Both the position numbers and the translations under genes were made by a program. The notes beneath the pieces are model-generated. The model did no database searches. It saw only the letters and a list, made by a program, of their open reading frames with translations, and was not told where the DNA came from. From positions 1 through 52,599 of the forward strand of contig DASRKX010000048.1 of NCBI GenBank assembly GCA_035648735.1: a stretch of DNA of 52,599 nt. Direction: 5' to 3'. This DNA comes from REEB95 sp035648735 (lineage in GTDB: Bacteria; Pseudomonadota; Alphaproteobacteria; ATCC43930; CGMCC-115725). Shown here one piece after another: positions 17,601 to 27,288 of the stretch. Position 1 is the stretch's first letter; each line of letters opens with the position of its first letter.

Positions 17601-18703
17601 GCCGGGCCTTCCTGGAGCTTGGCCGCCGTTTCGAGCAGCAGATCGGCGAGCCGCCTGGCGGCGTCGGGCCGGCCGTGGCGATGCGCGGATCGTGCCGCCG
17701 CGTCGAGCAGCTCGGGTGCGCCGAAAAGCTTCTCGAGGCGCTGCGCCAACGCCGTCGCCGTGAAATTCTGCTCGCTCATCACCCAGGCGGCGCCGATCGC
17801 GGCAAGCGCCTCGGCGTTGGCGGTCTGGTGATCGTCGGCGGCGTGGCGATAGGGCACCAGGATGGCGGGACGGCCGATCGCGCAAAGCTCCGCGACGCTC
17901 GAAGCGCCGGCGCGCGAGATCACCAAATGCGCCGCGGCAAGACGCGTCGGCACGTCGGCGAAGAAGGTCGCGGTTTCGGCCCGGATGCCGCTTTCGTCAT
18001 AGGCGCGGCGCACCGCGTCGAGATCCTCGGGCCGTGCCTGTTGCGCCACCTTGAGGCGCGCGCGCAGCGCCGGTGGCAACAGCGCCAGGGCCTGCGGCAC
18101 CACGGCGCTCAGCACATGAGCGCCTTGGCTGCCGCCGATGACCAGCAGATCGATGACGCCGTCGCGCGGCGGGACATAGGCGACGCCGCGCTCGGCCAGC
18201 ACGGCCGCGCGGACCGGATTGCCGGTTTCGACGATGCGCGCGTGGCCGATGATGTCGAGGCCGTCGAGCTGCGCGAAAGAAGTGGCGATGCGCCTCATGC
18301 GCGGCGCCAGCCATCGGTTGGCGCGGCCGATGCGGGCATTCTGTTCGTGAATGACCGTCGGCAGGCCCAGCTGCGACGCTGCCAGCATGGTCGGCACCGA
18401 CGGATAGCCGCCGAAGCCGATGGCGGCAATCGGCGCCAGGGCGCGGAGGATGCGCCGCGCCGCCAGCATGCCGAGCGCCATCTCGCAAGCCGCGGCGAAT
18501 TTGCTGATCAGACCGGCGCCGGGCCGGCCGGCGCGGATGCGATGCAGGGCGACGCCGGGCAGCTTGCCGCCGAAGGCCTGGCCGCGTCTGTCGGTAACGA
18601 GTGCCACTTTCAGGCCGCGGCCGATGAGCTCGCCAGCCAGCGCCTCGGCCGGGAAGATATGGCCGCCGGTACCGCCGGCGGCGAGCACGACAATTCCGCT
18701 CAT
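17597..18703 (-). CDS. murG: UDP-GlcNAc:lipid I N-acetylglucosaminyltransferase MurG
   Basis: Peripheral membrane GT28-family enzyme that converts lipid I to lipid II at the inner face of the membrane. The 368-residue protein has the glycine-rich G loop AAGGTGGHIFPAEALA at the N-terminus, the second-domain loop VIGGSQGAHVLS, and the donor-binding region SRAGASSVAELCAIGRPAILVPY. It overlaps ftsW and murC by 4 bp each, matching its function between MraY and the flippase and polymerase steps. Confidence 0.97.
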   Translation of the reverse strand: MSGIVVLAAGGTGGHIFPAEALAGELIGRGLKVALVTDRRGQAFGGKLPGVALHRIRAGRPGAGLISKFAAACEMALGMLAARRILRALAPIAAIGFGGYPSVPTMLAASQLGLPTVIHEQNARIGRANRWLAPRMRRIATSFAQLDGLDIIGHARIVETGNPVRAAVLAERGVAYVPPRDGVIDLLVIGGSQGAHVLSAVVPQALALLPPALRARLKVAQQARPEDLDAVRRAYDESGIRAETATFFADVPTRLAAAHLVISRAGASSVAELCAIGRPAILVPYRHAADDHQTANAEALAAIGAAWVMSEQNFTATALAQRLEKLFGAPELLDAAARSAHRHGRPDAARRLADLLLETAAKLQEGPA

Positions 18704-19836
18704 GACGGCTCTCCGCCGAAGCGGCGCCGCGTCAGCGCCAGGGCCATGCCCATGCCGAGGCCCAGGGCCAGCAGCGAGGAGCCGCCATAGGAGATGAAGG
18801 GCAGCGTCATGCCCTTGGTCGGCATGAGATGGAGGGTCGAGGCCATGTTGATGACGGCCTGCAGCCCGAACTGGACGAAGAGGCCGGTGGCGGCGAGGAC
18901 GATGTAGAGATTGTTTTCCTGCAGAAGACGCGAGAAACCGCGCAGCACGATGAAGGCGAAGAGCGCCACGATGACGAGGCAGGCGATCAGGCCCAGCTCC
19001 TCGCCGGCCACGGCGAAGACGAAATCGGCATGCGCGTCGGGCAGCGTCTGCTTGACCGTCCCTTCGCCGGGGCCGCGACCCCACAGCCCGCCGTTCATGA
19101 AGGCGTCCATGGCGCGGTCGACTTGGTAAGAATCGCCGCTCGCCGGATCGATGAATCGATCGATGCGGCTGGTGACATGCGGCAGGGTGAAATAGGCCGC
19201 CGTCAGTCCGACGGCGCCGGTGCCGAGGCAGGCCGCCGCCCAGACGAGGCGCAAGCCCGCCAGGAAGAACTGCGTGAACCAAACCGCCGAGATTACGCCG
19301 GCCATGCCGAGATCGGGTTGCCGCACGAGCAGCACCAGCACGACCAGGAACAGCGCGATGGCGATCGGCTGGCCCGGGAAGTCCTCGCTCTCGCGCGACT
19401 TCGCGAAGAGCCAGGCGCAGACGACGGCGAAGCACGGCTTGATGAATTCCGACGGCTGCAGGGAAAAGCCCGGCAGCTCGATCCAGCGGCGCGCGCCCTT
19501 GATCTCGACGCCGATGAAGAGCGTCGCGGCCAGCAGCGCGAGCGAGACGACGAAGCCGGCGAGGGCGATGCGGCGTATCGTGCGCGGGCTTTGCAGCGAG
19601 GTCGCGAACATCACCGCCATCGCCGCCGGCAGCACGGTAAAATAGCGCCAGACGAAATGCAGTCGGTCGATATGGAGATGATCGGCGAAGCGGAGATGCT
19701 CGGCGACCGACGGGCTCGCCGCCATCACCAGCACCGAGCCGAAACCGATCAACGCGGTGAGCGCCACCAGCGTCCAGCGGTCGACCGTCCACCACCATTG
19801 CGCCACGGCGCTGCGGTCGGTGCGCGCGAAGCTCAT
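18700..19836 (-). CDS. ftsW: SEDS-family septal peptidoglycan polymerase FtsW
   Basis: Polytopic membrane glycosyltransferase that works with FtsI to polymerise septal peptidoglycan. The 378-residue protein is mostly hydrophobic, with about ten predicted helices. SEDS motifs include the conserved QPSEFIKP and, near the C-terminus, HLMPTKGMTLPFISYGGSSL. The start at 19834-19836 overlaps the murD stop by 4 bp; extra open frame upstream is Arg/Pro-rich and not FtsW-like. Encoded close to ftsI and murG, as expected for its partners. Confidence 0.96.
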   Translation of the reverse strand: MSFARTDRSAVAQWWWTVDRWTLVALTALIGFGSVLVMAASPSVAEHLRFADHLHIDRLHFVWRYFTVLPAAMAVMFATSLQSPRTIRRIALAGFVVSLALLAATLFIGVEIKGARRWIELPGFSLQPSEFIKPCFAVVCAWLFAKSRESEDFPGQPIAIALFLVVLVLLVRQPDLGMAGVISAVWFTQFFLAGLRLVWAAACLGTGAVGLTAAYFTLPHVTSRIDRFIDPASGDSYQVDRAMDAFMNGGLWGRGPGEGTVKQTLPDAHADFVFAVAGEELGLIACLVIVALFAFIVLRGFSRLLQENNLYIVLAATGLFVQFGLQAVINMASTLHLMPTKGMTLPFISYGGSSLLALGLGMGMALALTRRRFGGEPS

Positions 19837-21218
19837 TGGCGCCTCCCGGGCAGGTGCTCGACCAGGGCGCGGAACCGGGCGCCGCGCTCCTCGAAATCCT
19901 GGAATTGGTCGAACGAGGCGCATGCCGGCGACAGCAGCACGACGGCCCCCTTATGGCGCTCGGTGAGCGCCGCCTGGCGGGCGGCGGCGAGCGCCCGGTC
20001 GAGCGTAAGGTCGATCTCGAACGGCACCCGGCCTTCGAGCGTCGCGGCGAAGGCGGGCGCTGCCTCGCCGATCAGGAAGGCGCGGCGGATGCGCGGAAAC
20101 AGCGGCGCCAGCGCGCCGATGCCGTCTTCCTTGGCGCGGCCGCCGGCGATCCAATAGACGTCGTCGTAGCAGGCGATTGCCTTCTCGGCGGCGTCGGCAT
20201 TGGTCGCCTTGGAATCGTTGATGTAGCGGATCCCATCGATGGTCGCGACCGGCTCCTGGCGGTGCGCCAGGCCGGGGAAGCTCTTGATGCCGTCGACGCA
20301 AGCGGCGCCACCGCAACCGAGCGCGCGCGCCGCGGCATAGGCGGCGGCGGCGTTCTGGCCGTTATGCGGGCCGGGCAGCAGCGGTGCCTCCTTCATGTCG
20401 AGCACCGGCTTGGCCGCGCCGTCGAGATCGTCGATGAGATGGCCGCCGGCGAGATAGACGCCGCCCGGCGCCACGCCGCGCACCGAGATCGGCACGATCC
20501 GTTGCCGGCCGGCGCGCTGCAGTTCCGCAAATATGCCGCGGCAGATGTCGTCGTCGATGCCGATGATCGCGGTCTGCTTGGCGCCCTGGCCGCGGAAGAT
20601 GCGCCGCTTGGCGGCGACATAGCCGGCCATGCCGCCATGGCGGTCGAGATGGTCCGGCGTGATGTTGAGGAGAATGGCGACGTCGAGCACGAGGCTCTCG
20701 GTCAGTTCGAGCTGGTAGGAGCTGAGCTCCAGCACATAGACGCCGTCGGCGCCCAGCGCCTCGAGCAGCAGGACCGGCACGCCGAGATTGCCGCCGGCCT
20801 GCGCCTTGCGCCCGGCTTGCGCCAGGATATGACCGACCAGCGCGGTGGTCGTCGATTTTCCGTTGGTGCCGGTAATGCCGGTGAAATGCGCCTGGCGCTG
20901 GGCCAGTGCCAGCAATTCGATGTCGCCGATGATCGGCACGCCGGCGGCGCGCGCCTTCGCCGCCACCGGATGCGGCTTCGGATAGCTGTGCGGAATGCCC
21001 GGCGACAGCACCAGCGCCCGCGCCGATGCGAAATCGGCGGCGCCGAGATCGACGATCGGCAGGCCGGCCCGAGCGGCGGCGTCGCGCTTCGCCGCTGCAT
21101 CGTCCCAGGCCATGACCGTGGCGCCCCCCCGTTGCAGCGAGGCGGCGGATGCCAGGCCGGAGCGCGCCAGGCCGAGCACGGCGACCTTCTGATTGCGGAA
21201 TTGGGTGACTTCGATCAT
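19833..21218 (-). CDS. murD: UDP-N-acetylmuramoyl-L-alanine--D-glutamate ligase MurD
   Basis: Mur ligase adding D-Glu to UDP-MurNAc-L-Ala. The 461-residue protein has an N-terminal nucleotide-binding fold (KVAVLGLARSGLASA), the ATP loop ITGTNGKSTTTALVG, the central NITPDHLDRHG segment, and C-terminal INDSKATNADA and LLSPACASFDQF motifs characteristic of MurD. Its start is separated from the mraY stop by 4 bp and its stop overlaps ftsW. Confidence 0.97.
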   Translation of the reverse strand: MIEVTQFRNQKVAVLGLARSGLASAASLQRGGATVMAWDDAAAKRDAAARAGLPIVDLGAADFASARALVLSPGIPHSYPKPHPVAAKARAAGVPIIGDIELLALAQRQAHFTGITGTNGKSTTTALVGHILAQAGRKAQAGGNLGVPVLLLEALGADGVYVLELSSYQLELTESLVLDVAILLNITPDHLDRHGGMAGYVAAKRRIFRGQGAKQTAIIGIDDDICRGIFAELQRAGRQRIVPISVRGVAPGGVYLAGGHLIDDLDGAAKPVLDMKEAPLLPGPHNGQNAAAAYAAARALGCGGAACVDGIKSFPGLAHRQEPVATIDGIRYINDSKATNADAAEKAIACYDDVYWIAGGRAKEDGIGALAPLFPRIRRAFLIGEAAPAFAATLEGRVPFEIDLTLDRALAAARQAALTERHKGAVVLLSPACASFDQFQDFEERGARFRALVEHLPGRRQ

Positions 21219-21222
21219 CGGC

Positions 21223-22311
21223 TCACCGCAGCTTCAGCGTGGCGAGCCCGGCGATCGCCAGGATCGAAGCGATGATCCAGAAGCGGATGACGATTGTTGC
21301 CTCCTGCCAGCCCTTCTTCTCGAAATGATGGTGCAGTGGCGCCATGCGGAAGACGCGCCGGCCGGTGAGCTTGAAGCTCGCGACCTGGACGATGACCGAA
21401 ACCGTCTCCAGCACGAACAGCCCGCCGATGATGGCGAGCACCAGCTCGTGCTTGGTGATGACGCTGACCGCGCCCAAGGCGCCGCCGATAGCGAGCGAGC
21501 CGGTATCGCCCATGAAAACCATGGCAGGCGGCGCGTTGAACCAGAGGAAGCCGAGCGCCGCGCCCACCATCGCCGCGCAGAACACCGCCAGCTCGCCCGC
21601 GCCGCTGACATGCTGCAATTGCAGGTAATTCGCGAACACCAGATTGCCGACGACGTAGGAAATCAGCATGAAGCAGCCGGCCGCGATCATCGACGGGACG
21701 ATGGCAAGGCCGTCGAGTCCGTCGGTCAGGTTCACCGCGTTCGATGCGCCGGTGATCACGAAGGCGGCGAAGGCGATGAAGAACCAGCCGAGATCGGGCA
21801 GCACGCTCTTGAAGAACGGCACCGCCAGGGAGGTGCCGAGCGGGCGGTGGGTGAGCAAAATCACGGCGACGGCGGCAGCCGCGCCGATGGCGAACTCGAT
21901 CAGGAATTTGGTGCGGCTCGACATCCCCTTGGATGAGCGCCGCGTCAGCTTGCGGTAATCGTCGAAGAAGCCGACCAGGCCGAAACCTACCGTGACGAAG
22001 AGCGTGACCCAGATGTAGCCGTTGCTGAGGTCCGTCCAGAGCAGCGTCGACCCGGTCACCGCCAGAAGAATCAGGACGCCGCCCATGGTGGGGGTGCCCA
22101 TCTTGGTAAGCAGATGGCCCTCCGGCCCGTCGAGCCGGATCGGTTGACCGTGCTTCTGCTTCGATTTGAGCCAGCTGATGATCGGCGGGCCGCAGATGAA
22201 GCTGATGATGAGCGCCGTCACCACGGCGCCGCCCGAGCGGAAGGTGATGTAGCGGAACAGGTTGAAGAGCGCGAAATGATCGGCCAGCGGCGCCAGGAGT
22301 TGATAAAGCAT
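21223..22311 (-). CDS. mraY: Phospho-N-acetylmuramoyl-pentapeptide transferase MraY
   Basis: Integral membrane enzyme that transfers phospho-MurNAc-pentapeptide to undecaprenyl phosphate, forming lipid I. The 362-residue protein has about ten hydrophobic helices and the family motifs KMGTPTMGGVLIL, FFDDYRKLTRRSSKG (Asp pair binding Mg2+), NAVNLTDGLDGLA and the C-terminal APLHHHFEKKGW. Start at 22309-22311; 4 bp from the murF stop. Confidence 0.98.
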   Translation of the reverse strand: MLYQLLAPLADHFALFNLFRYITFRSGGAVVTALIISFICGPPIISWLKSKQKHGQPIRLDGPEGHLLTKMGTPTMGGVLILLAVTGSTLLWTDLSNGYIWVTLFVTVGFGLVGFFDDYRKLTRRSSKGMSSRTKFLIEFAIGAAAAVAVILLTHRPLGTSLAVPFFKSVLPDLGWFFIAFAAFVITGASNAVNLTDGLDGLAIVPSMIAAGCFMLISYVVGNLVFANYLQLQHVSGAGELAVFCAAMVGAALGFLWFNAPPAMVFMGDTGSLAIGGALGAVSVITKHELVLAIIGGLFVLETVSVIVQVASFKLTGRRVFRMAPLHHHFEKKGWQEATIVIRFWIIASILAIAGLATLKLR

Positions 22312-22315
22312 GGCG

Positions 22316-23725
22316 CTAACCCTTGGCCGTCGCCGGGGCGGCCGCGGCGAGCTGCGCCACCACCTCGCGCATGCGGCTGCCATAGGAACCCTTGACGGTG
22401 ACGACGTCGCCCGCCCGCAACTGGGCGGCGACGATGACGGCCATCTCGGCGGCGGTGGCGGCGTGACCGCCGCGCCGCTTGGCCGGCAGCGCGTCGTGCA
22501 GCGCGCGCATGTTCGGTCCGACGGTGAAGACGAGGTCGATGCCCGCTTCGCGGAGCGGCTCGGCGAGTTCGGCGTGCAGCGTGGCGGAGTCGGGGCCGAG
22601 CTCGAGCATGTCGCCCAGCACGGCGATGCGCCGGCCGCCACGCGCCGGCTCTTGCGATCCCAGCACGGCAATCGCTGCGCGCATCGAAGCCGGGCTGGCG
22701 TTGTAGCTCTCGTCGATCAGTAGTGCGTCGCCGCCGGCGATCTCGATCTTGCTGCGCATGCCGCGCCCGGCGATCGGCTCGAGCGTCGCCATCGCCGCCG
22801 CGGCGGTGCCGATGTCGCCGCCGGCCGCCTTGACCGCGGCGAGCACGGCGAGGCTGTTCATCACCCAATGCCTGCCCGGCAGGGCGATGCAGTAATCGAC
22901 GATCTCGCCCATGACTGACGCCGTCACCGCGCTGGCCGCGCCATAGAGATGGGCGTCGATCAGGCGCACCGCCGCGTCGGCATGCGCGCCGAAGGCGATG
23001 ATGCGGCCGATGCCGGCCGCCTCGGCACGCGCCGCGAGAAGCGCGAAATAGGCATTGTCGCGGTTGAGCAACGCGGTGCCGCGCTTTTCCATGCCATTGA
23101 AGATCTCGGCCTTGGCGTCGGCGATGGCCTCGACCGAGGGGAAGAAACCGAGATGCGCCGGCTCGATGGTGGTGATGAGAGCGATATCCGGCCGCACGAG
23201 ACGGGTGAGCGCGTCGATCTCGCCCGGATGGTTCATGCCCATCTCGAAGATGCCGAAAGCGGTTTCGCGCGGCATGCGGGCGAGCGACAGCGGCACGCCC
23301 CAGTGATTGTTCAGGCTGGCCGCCGAGGCGTGCGTCGGGCCCTGGCGGTCGAAGGCGTGGCGCAGCGCTTCCTTCGTCCCGGTCTTGCCGACGCTGCCGG
23401 TGACGCCGATGACGACCGCCTTGGTGCGGGCGCGCGCCGCGCGCGCCAGATCCTCGAGACCGGCCTGCGTATCGGCGACGGTGAGAAGCGCCGCATCCGC
23501 CGGTGCGGGTTTGGGCGCGCGGCTGACCATGGCGGCGGCGCCGCCGCGCTTCAGCGCGTCGGCCGCGAAATCATGGCCGTCGAATTTCGGGCCCTTCAAG
23601 GCGACGAAAAGATCGCCGGGCAGCAGCCCGCGGCTGTCGATCGAGACGCCTTGCGCGCTCCAGTCGCGGCTGTTCTTGCCGGCGGTCGCGGATGCTGCTT
23701 CGGCGGCGGTCCACAGCGCGCTCAT
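22316..23725 (-). CDS. murF: UDP-MurNAc-tripeptide--D-alanyl-D-alanine ligase MurF
   Basis: Mur ligase that adds D-Ala-D-Ala, completing the pentapeptide precursor. The 469-residue protein has a MurF-type N-terminal domain (WSAQGVSIDSRGLLPGDLFVALKG), the ATP loop GVTGSVGKTGTKEALR, the segment FEMGMNHPGEI and a C-terminal ligase domain (LIDESYNASPASMRAA). The start overlaps the murE stop by 4 bp. Its substrate partner Ddl is encoded in the same cluster. Confidence 0.97.
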   Translation of the reverse strand: MSALWTAAEAASATAGKNSRDWSAQGVSIDSRGLLPGDLFVALKGPKFDGHDFAADALKRGGAAAMVSRAPKPAPADAALLTVADTQAGLEDLARAARARTKAVVIGVTGSVGKTGTKEALRHAFDRQGPTHASAASLNNHWGVPLSLARMPRETAFGIFEMGMNHPGEIDALTRLVRPDIALITTIEPAHLGFFPSVEAIADAKAEIFNGMEKRGTALLNRDNAYFALLAARAEAAGIGRIIAFGAHADAAVRLIDAHLYGAASAVTASVMGEIVDYCIALPGRHWVMNSLAVLAAVKAAGGDIGTAAAAMATLEPIAGRGMRSKIEIAGGDALLIDESYNASPASMRAAIAVLGSQEPARGGRRIAVLGDMLELGPDSATLHAELAEPLREAGIDLVFTVGPNMRALHDALPAKRRGGHAATAAEMAVIVAAQLRAGDVVTVKGSYGSRMREVVAQLAAAAPATAKG

Positions 23726-25200
23726 GCCGCACCCCCGATCTCGCGGATCGCGGCCTGGGCCTCGATCCTGTCCTCGAAGGGAAGCGTCGTGCCGGCGACA
23801 ATTTGCCCGCGTTCATGGCCCTTGCCGGCGATCAGCAGCAAATCGCCCGCCTGCAACATCGCCGCCGCTTGGCGGATGGCGGCGCGGCGGTCGCCGATCT
23901 CGCGCGCCTTGGGGCAGGCGGTCAGAATCTCGCGGCGGATCGACGCGGGATCCTCGCTGCGCGGGTTGTCGTCGGTGACGATCACCGCATCGGCAAGGCG
24001 TTCGGCGATGGCGCCCATCTGCGGGCGCTTGCCCCTGTCGCGGTCGCCGCCGCAACCGAAGGCCAGGACCAGTCGGCCGGCGGCATGCGGCCGCAGCGCC
24101 GCGAGCGCGGTCTCGAGCGCGTCGGGCGTGTGGGCATAATCGACAATGAGCGGTGCGCCCGTCGGGTGGGTCGCGACCTGCTCCATCCGGCCGGGCACGC
24201 CCTGGAGGCGCGGCAGCGCATCGAGCGCCGTCGCCATCGGCGTGCCGGTGGCGACGGCCAGGCCGAGCGCCGCCAGCGCGTTCATCGCCTGGAAGGCACC
24301 GAGCAACGGCAAATGCAGCGCGTGCGGCGCGCCCATGACGGTAATTTTGATCGCCAGGCCGGCGCCCTGCGGCTTGGCCGAGAGCAGGCGGAGATCGGCC
24401 ATCTCGCCCGTGCCGAATCTCAAAACCTTGATGCCGCGCTTGCGGCAGAGCGCCAGTAGCGTGCGCCCCTCCGCCAAATCGGTGTTGAGCACCGCCGTGC
24501 CGTTGACCGGCAGTAGCTCGCCGAAGAGCCGCGTCTTGGCGGCGAAATAGCGCGCCATGTCGCGGTGATAGTCGAGATGGTCGCGCGTCAGATTGGTGAA
24601 GGCGGCGGCGGCGAGGTGTATCCCGTCGAGCCGGAACTGATCGAGCCCGTGCGACGAGGCTTCGAGCGCGACATGGTCGATTCCGGCCAGGGCCAGCGCC
24701 TGCAGCTCGCGCGCCAAGCCGACCGGATCGGGCGTCGTCAGGCTGCCGGGTTTTTCGATGCCCGGCGCCACCAAGCCGATGGTGCCGAGGCTGGCCGCCT
24801 TGCGCCCGGCACTTTCCCAGATCTGCCGCGTGAACACCGCGACCGAGGTCTTGCCGTTGGTGCCGGTAACGGCGGCGATGCATTTCGGCTGCGGCGCATG
24901 GAAGCGCGCCGCCATCAGGGCCAGGGCGCGGCGCGGATTGGCGTCGGTGATGACCGGCACCGGCACCGGCTGGTCGCGCCGGAAGGACACCTGCTCGTCG
25001 GCCAGGATCGCGGCGGCGCCGCGCGCTAGCGCATCGTCGACGAAGCGCTTGCCGTCGGCGCGAAGGCCGGGCAGCGCGGCGAACAGAAAGCTGTTTTTCA
25101 CGTCGCGGGAATCGGAGGTCAGGCCAAGTATCTCGGGATCACCCGCGGGCACGTCTTGGCGTTCGGCCACCACGCCTTTCATGAGCTCAGTTAGCCGCAA
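23722..25200 (-). CDS. murE: UDP-MurNAc-tripeptide synthetase MurE (meso-DAP type)
   Basis: Mur ligase adding the third peptide residue. The 492-residue protein has the N-terminal GLTSDSRDVKNSFLFAALPG, the ATP loop VTGTNGKTSVAVF and, near residue 410, the DNPR motif in TDDNPRSEDP. That motif marks specificity for meso-diaminopimelate, so the wall should be of the Gram-negative DAP type. The start is ambiguous: a TTG at 25198-25200 gives MRLTELMKG, matching usual MurE N-termini, and overlaps ftsI by 14 bp; an ATG at 25180-25182 would shorten it by six residues. Confidence 0.95.
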   Translation of the reverse strand: MRLTELMKGVVAERQDVPAGDPEILGLTSDSRDVKNSFLFAALPGLRADGKRFVDDALARGAAAILADEQVSFRRDQPVPVPVITDANPRRALALMAARFHAPQPKCIAAVTGTNGKTSVAVFTRQIWESAGRKAASLGTIGLVAPGIEKPGSLTTPDPVGLARELQALALAGIDHVALEASSHGLDQFRLDGIHLAAAAFTNLTRDHLDYHRDMARYFAAKTRLFGELLPVNGTAVLNTDLAEGRTLLALCRKRGIKVLRFGTGEMADLRLLSAKPQGAGLAIKITVMGAPHALHLPLLGAFQAMNALAALGLAVATGTPMATALDALPRLQGVPGRMEQVATHPTGAPLIVDYAHTPDALETALAALRPHAAGRLVLAFGCGGDRDRGKRPQMGAIAERLADAVIVTDDNPRSEDPASIRREILTACPKAREIGDRRAAIRQAAAMLQAGDLLLIAGKGHERGQIVAGTTLPFEDRIEAQAAIREIGGAA

Positions 25201-26944
25201 GCTTCCGTCCCTGTGGGCTGGGCAAGCCGACCATCAGAGAGCGGCGAATTTCAGGCGAATCTTCGTCGACCGGTTGAATTCCGACGATCGGCGCCATGCG
25301 TTCGACGATCCGTTTCACCGCCGGGGCGGCGACCATGCCGCCGGTGGCGTAGCCGCCGGTCTTGGCGTTGCCGTGCGGCTCGTCGAGCATGACCAGGACG
25401 AGGAAACGCGGATCGTTGATCGGGAACACCCCCAGGAAGGAGGAGATCAGCGCATGCGGGGCATAGCGGCCATGGACGATCTTCTCGGCCGTGCCGGTCT
25501 TGCCGCCGACCAGATAGCCGGGCGCCTCGGCATTTTTGCCGGTCCCGTGTTCGACGACGAGGCGGAGAAGCCGGCGCATCTGCTCGGAGGTCTGGGCCGA
25601 AAGCACGGTCTTGCCCTGGGGTGCTGCGCCGCCAGGATGCATGACGATGGTGGGCGCATAGAGCGTGCCGCCATTGACCACGGCGGCGGCGGCCGCCGCA
25701 ACCTGCAGCGGGCTCACCGAGATGCCGTGGCCGAAGCCCACGGTCATCACGCTGATCGGCAGCCAGGGATGCGGCACCTGCGGCGTGCCCAATTCCGGCA
25801 GCTCGAAGGCGGGGGCCTGAAGCAGGCCGAGCCGGCCGAGGAAATCGCGCTGGCGGTCGGCGCCGGCCTCGGCCGCCATCTTGGCCGAGCCGATATTCGA
25901 CGAATACATGAAAATCTCGGGCACGGTGAGCCAGCGCTTCTGCGCGTGGTCGTCGTGGATGGTGAAGCCGGCGATCTCGATCGGCTTGGTCGCGTCGAAT
26001 TTGGAGTCGAACGTCACGACCTTGTCGTCCAGAGCCATCGCGGTGTTGAAGATCTTCATCACCGAGCCCATCTCATAGATGCCCAGCGTGGCGCGGTCGA
26101 AGATGGCGTCTGGCTTGGCGCCGGGATTGCTCGGATCGAAATCGGGCAGCGAGCTGAGCGCCATGACCTCGCCGGTGCGCACGTCCAGGATCAGGCCGGC
26201 GGCGCCGATGGAGCTGAACTCGGCCATCTGGCGCGCCAGCTCGCTGCGCAGGATGTATTGCAGCCGCACGTCGAGCGAGAGCCGCACGGGCTCGTCGCGG
26301 CTCTTCAGCACATCGTCGAAGCTGCGTTCAATGCCGGCGAGGCCGTCATTGTCGATGCCGGAATAGCCGACGACATGGGCGGCGAGATCGCCTTTCGGAT
26401 AGACGCGCTTGCCTTCGCTTTCAAAGGCCAGGCCGGGGATCCCAAGCTGGATGACGGCGAATTTCTGGCGCGGGGTCAGCTGGCGCGCGAGCCAGACGAA
26501 GCTCTTGTCCGAAGCGAGGCGGCCGAATATTTCGCTCTCGCTCAGCTCGGGCAGTATCGCGGCGAGCCGGTGCGCCGCATCCGCCTTGTCGGCGGCGGCG
26601 ATCAGCTTCGGATTGGCGGAGAGCGACGAGACTTCGAGCGTCGTCGCCAGCAGCACGCCGTTGCGGTCGACGATGTCGGCCCGCGCGGCATAGGCTCTGG
26701 CGGCGGGATGAAAGCGCGCGAGGTGGTTGTCGCCGGCCTTGAAGCCCGCGACTTCGATCAGCCGGCCGGCGATCACGGCGAAGGCCAGCACGAACAGCGC
26801 CGCCGTGACGAGTAGCCGCGTATGGCTGATCTCGAGCGCCTCTTGGGCGGGGCCCTCGGCCGGCGCCGGCGCGCAGGGCACCGGCCGGTAATGCCGCGGC
26901 CGGCAGGGATCGTCTTGCGCGATGCGGGCGGCGTTCGCCTTCAT
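25187..26944 (-). CDS. ftsI: Septal peptidoglycan transpeptidase FtsI (PBP3)
   Basis: Class B penicillin-binding protein that cross-links septal peptidoglycan with FtsW. The 585-residue protein has a Pro-rich cytoplasmic tail, one membrane anchor (about residues 42-60), a pedestal domain starting RADIVDRNGVLLA, and the transpeptidase domain. Active-site motifs are SVMK (Ser294, Lys297), SSN (348-350) and KTG (482-484). The Ser-Val-Met-Lys form is a minor variant of the usual STxK. It overlaps ftsL by 4 bp upstream and murE by about 14 bp downstream. Confidence 0.97.
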   Translation of the reverse strand: MKANAARIAQDDPCRPRHYRPVPCAPAPAEGPAQEALEISHTRLLVTAALFVLAFAVIAGRLIEVAGFKAGDNHLARFHPAARAYAARADIVDRNGVLLATTLEVSSLSANPKLIAAADKADAAHRLAAILPELSESEIFGRLASDKSFVWLARQLTPRQKFAVIQLGIPGLAFESEGKRVYPKGDLAAHVVGYSGIDNDGLAGIERSFDDVLKSRDEPVRLSLDVRLQYILRSELARQMAEFSSIGAAGLILDVRTGEVMALSSLPDFDPSNPGAKPDAIFDRATLGIYEMGSVMKIFNTAMALDDKVVTFDSKFDATKPIEIAGFTIHDDHAQKRWLTVPEIFMYSSNIGSAKMAAEAGADRQRDFLGRLGLLQAPAFELPELGTPQVPHPWLPISVMTVGFGHGISVSPLQVAAAAAAVVNGGTLYAPTIVMHPGGAAPQGKTVLSAQTSEQMRRLLRLVVEHGTGKNAEAPGYLVGGKTGTAEKIVHGRYAPHALISSFLGVFPINDPRFLVLVMLDEPHGNAKTGGYATGGMVAAPAVKRIVERMAPIVGIQPVDEDSPEIRRSLMVGLPSPQGRKLAAN

Positions 26945-27288
26945 GGCGCGATGCTCCCCTTGGCGGGGGCGGCGGCCAGCAACGGCCTGGAAAGCGTCCC
27001 GGCGGCGCGCAGCGGGATTTGCGCCAGGCGGTCGATGCTGCCGAGCTGTGCGGCGGTGACGGGCGCCAAATGCAGGAAATTATCGTTGAGCCGCGCGAGC
27101 CGCTGCGGATCGGAGAGCAGGCTCCATTCGGCGTAGAGCACGCGGGTCGCCTCGCGGCTGCGCGCAATCTCGTGGTTGAGGTCGGTCAGCTCGCTCTCGA
27201 GCCGCACCACTTGATACTTGACCTGGAACATCGCGGCGCCGGCGGCGATGACCAGGAGTCCCCAGAGGATCGTGCCGAGGCGGATCAT
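26941..27288 (-). CDS. ftsL: Cell-division protein FtsL
   Basis: Small bitopic divisome protein that forms a complex with FtsB and FtsQ and regulates FtsWI. The 115-residue protein has a short N-terminus, one membrane helix (LGTILWGLLVIAAGAAMFQV) and a periplasmic coiled coil (VRLESELTDLNHEIARSREATRV in outline) followed by DPQRLARL, typical of FtsL. Sequence conservation in this family is low; the call also rests on position between rsmH and ftsI. ATG at 27286-27288 overlaps the rsmH stop by 4 bp. Confidence 0.88.
   Translation of the reverse strand: MIRLGTILWGLLVIAAGAAMFQVKYQVVRLESELTDLNHEIARSREATRVLYAEWSLLSDPQRLARLNDNFLHLAPVTAAQLGSIDRLAQIPLRAAGTLSRPLLAAAPAKGSIAP

Noticed and set aside
19836..21275. 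A 479-codon rightward open frame opposite murD
   Set aside because: Complement of MurD with no recognisable domain or start signal.
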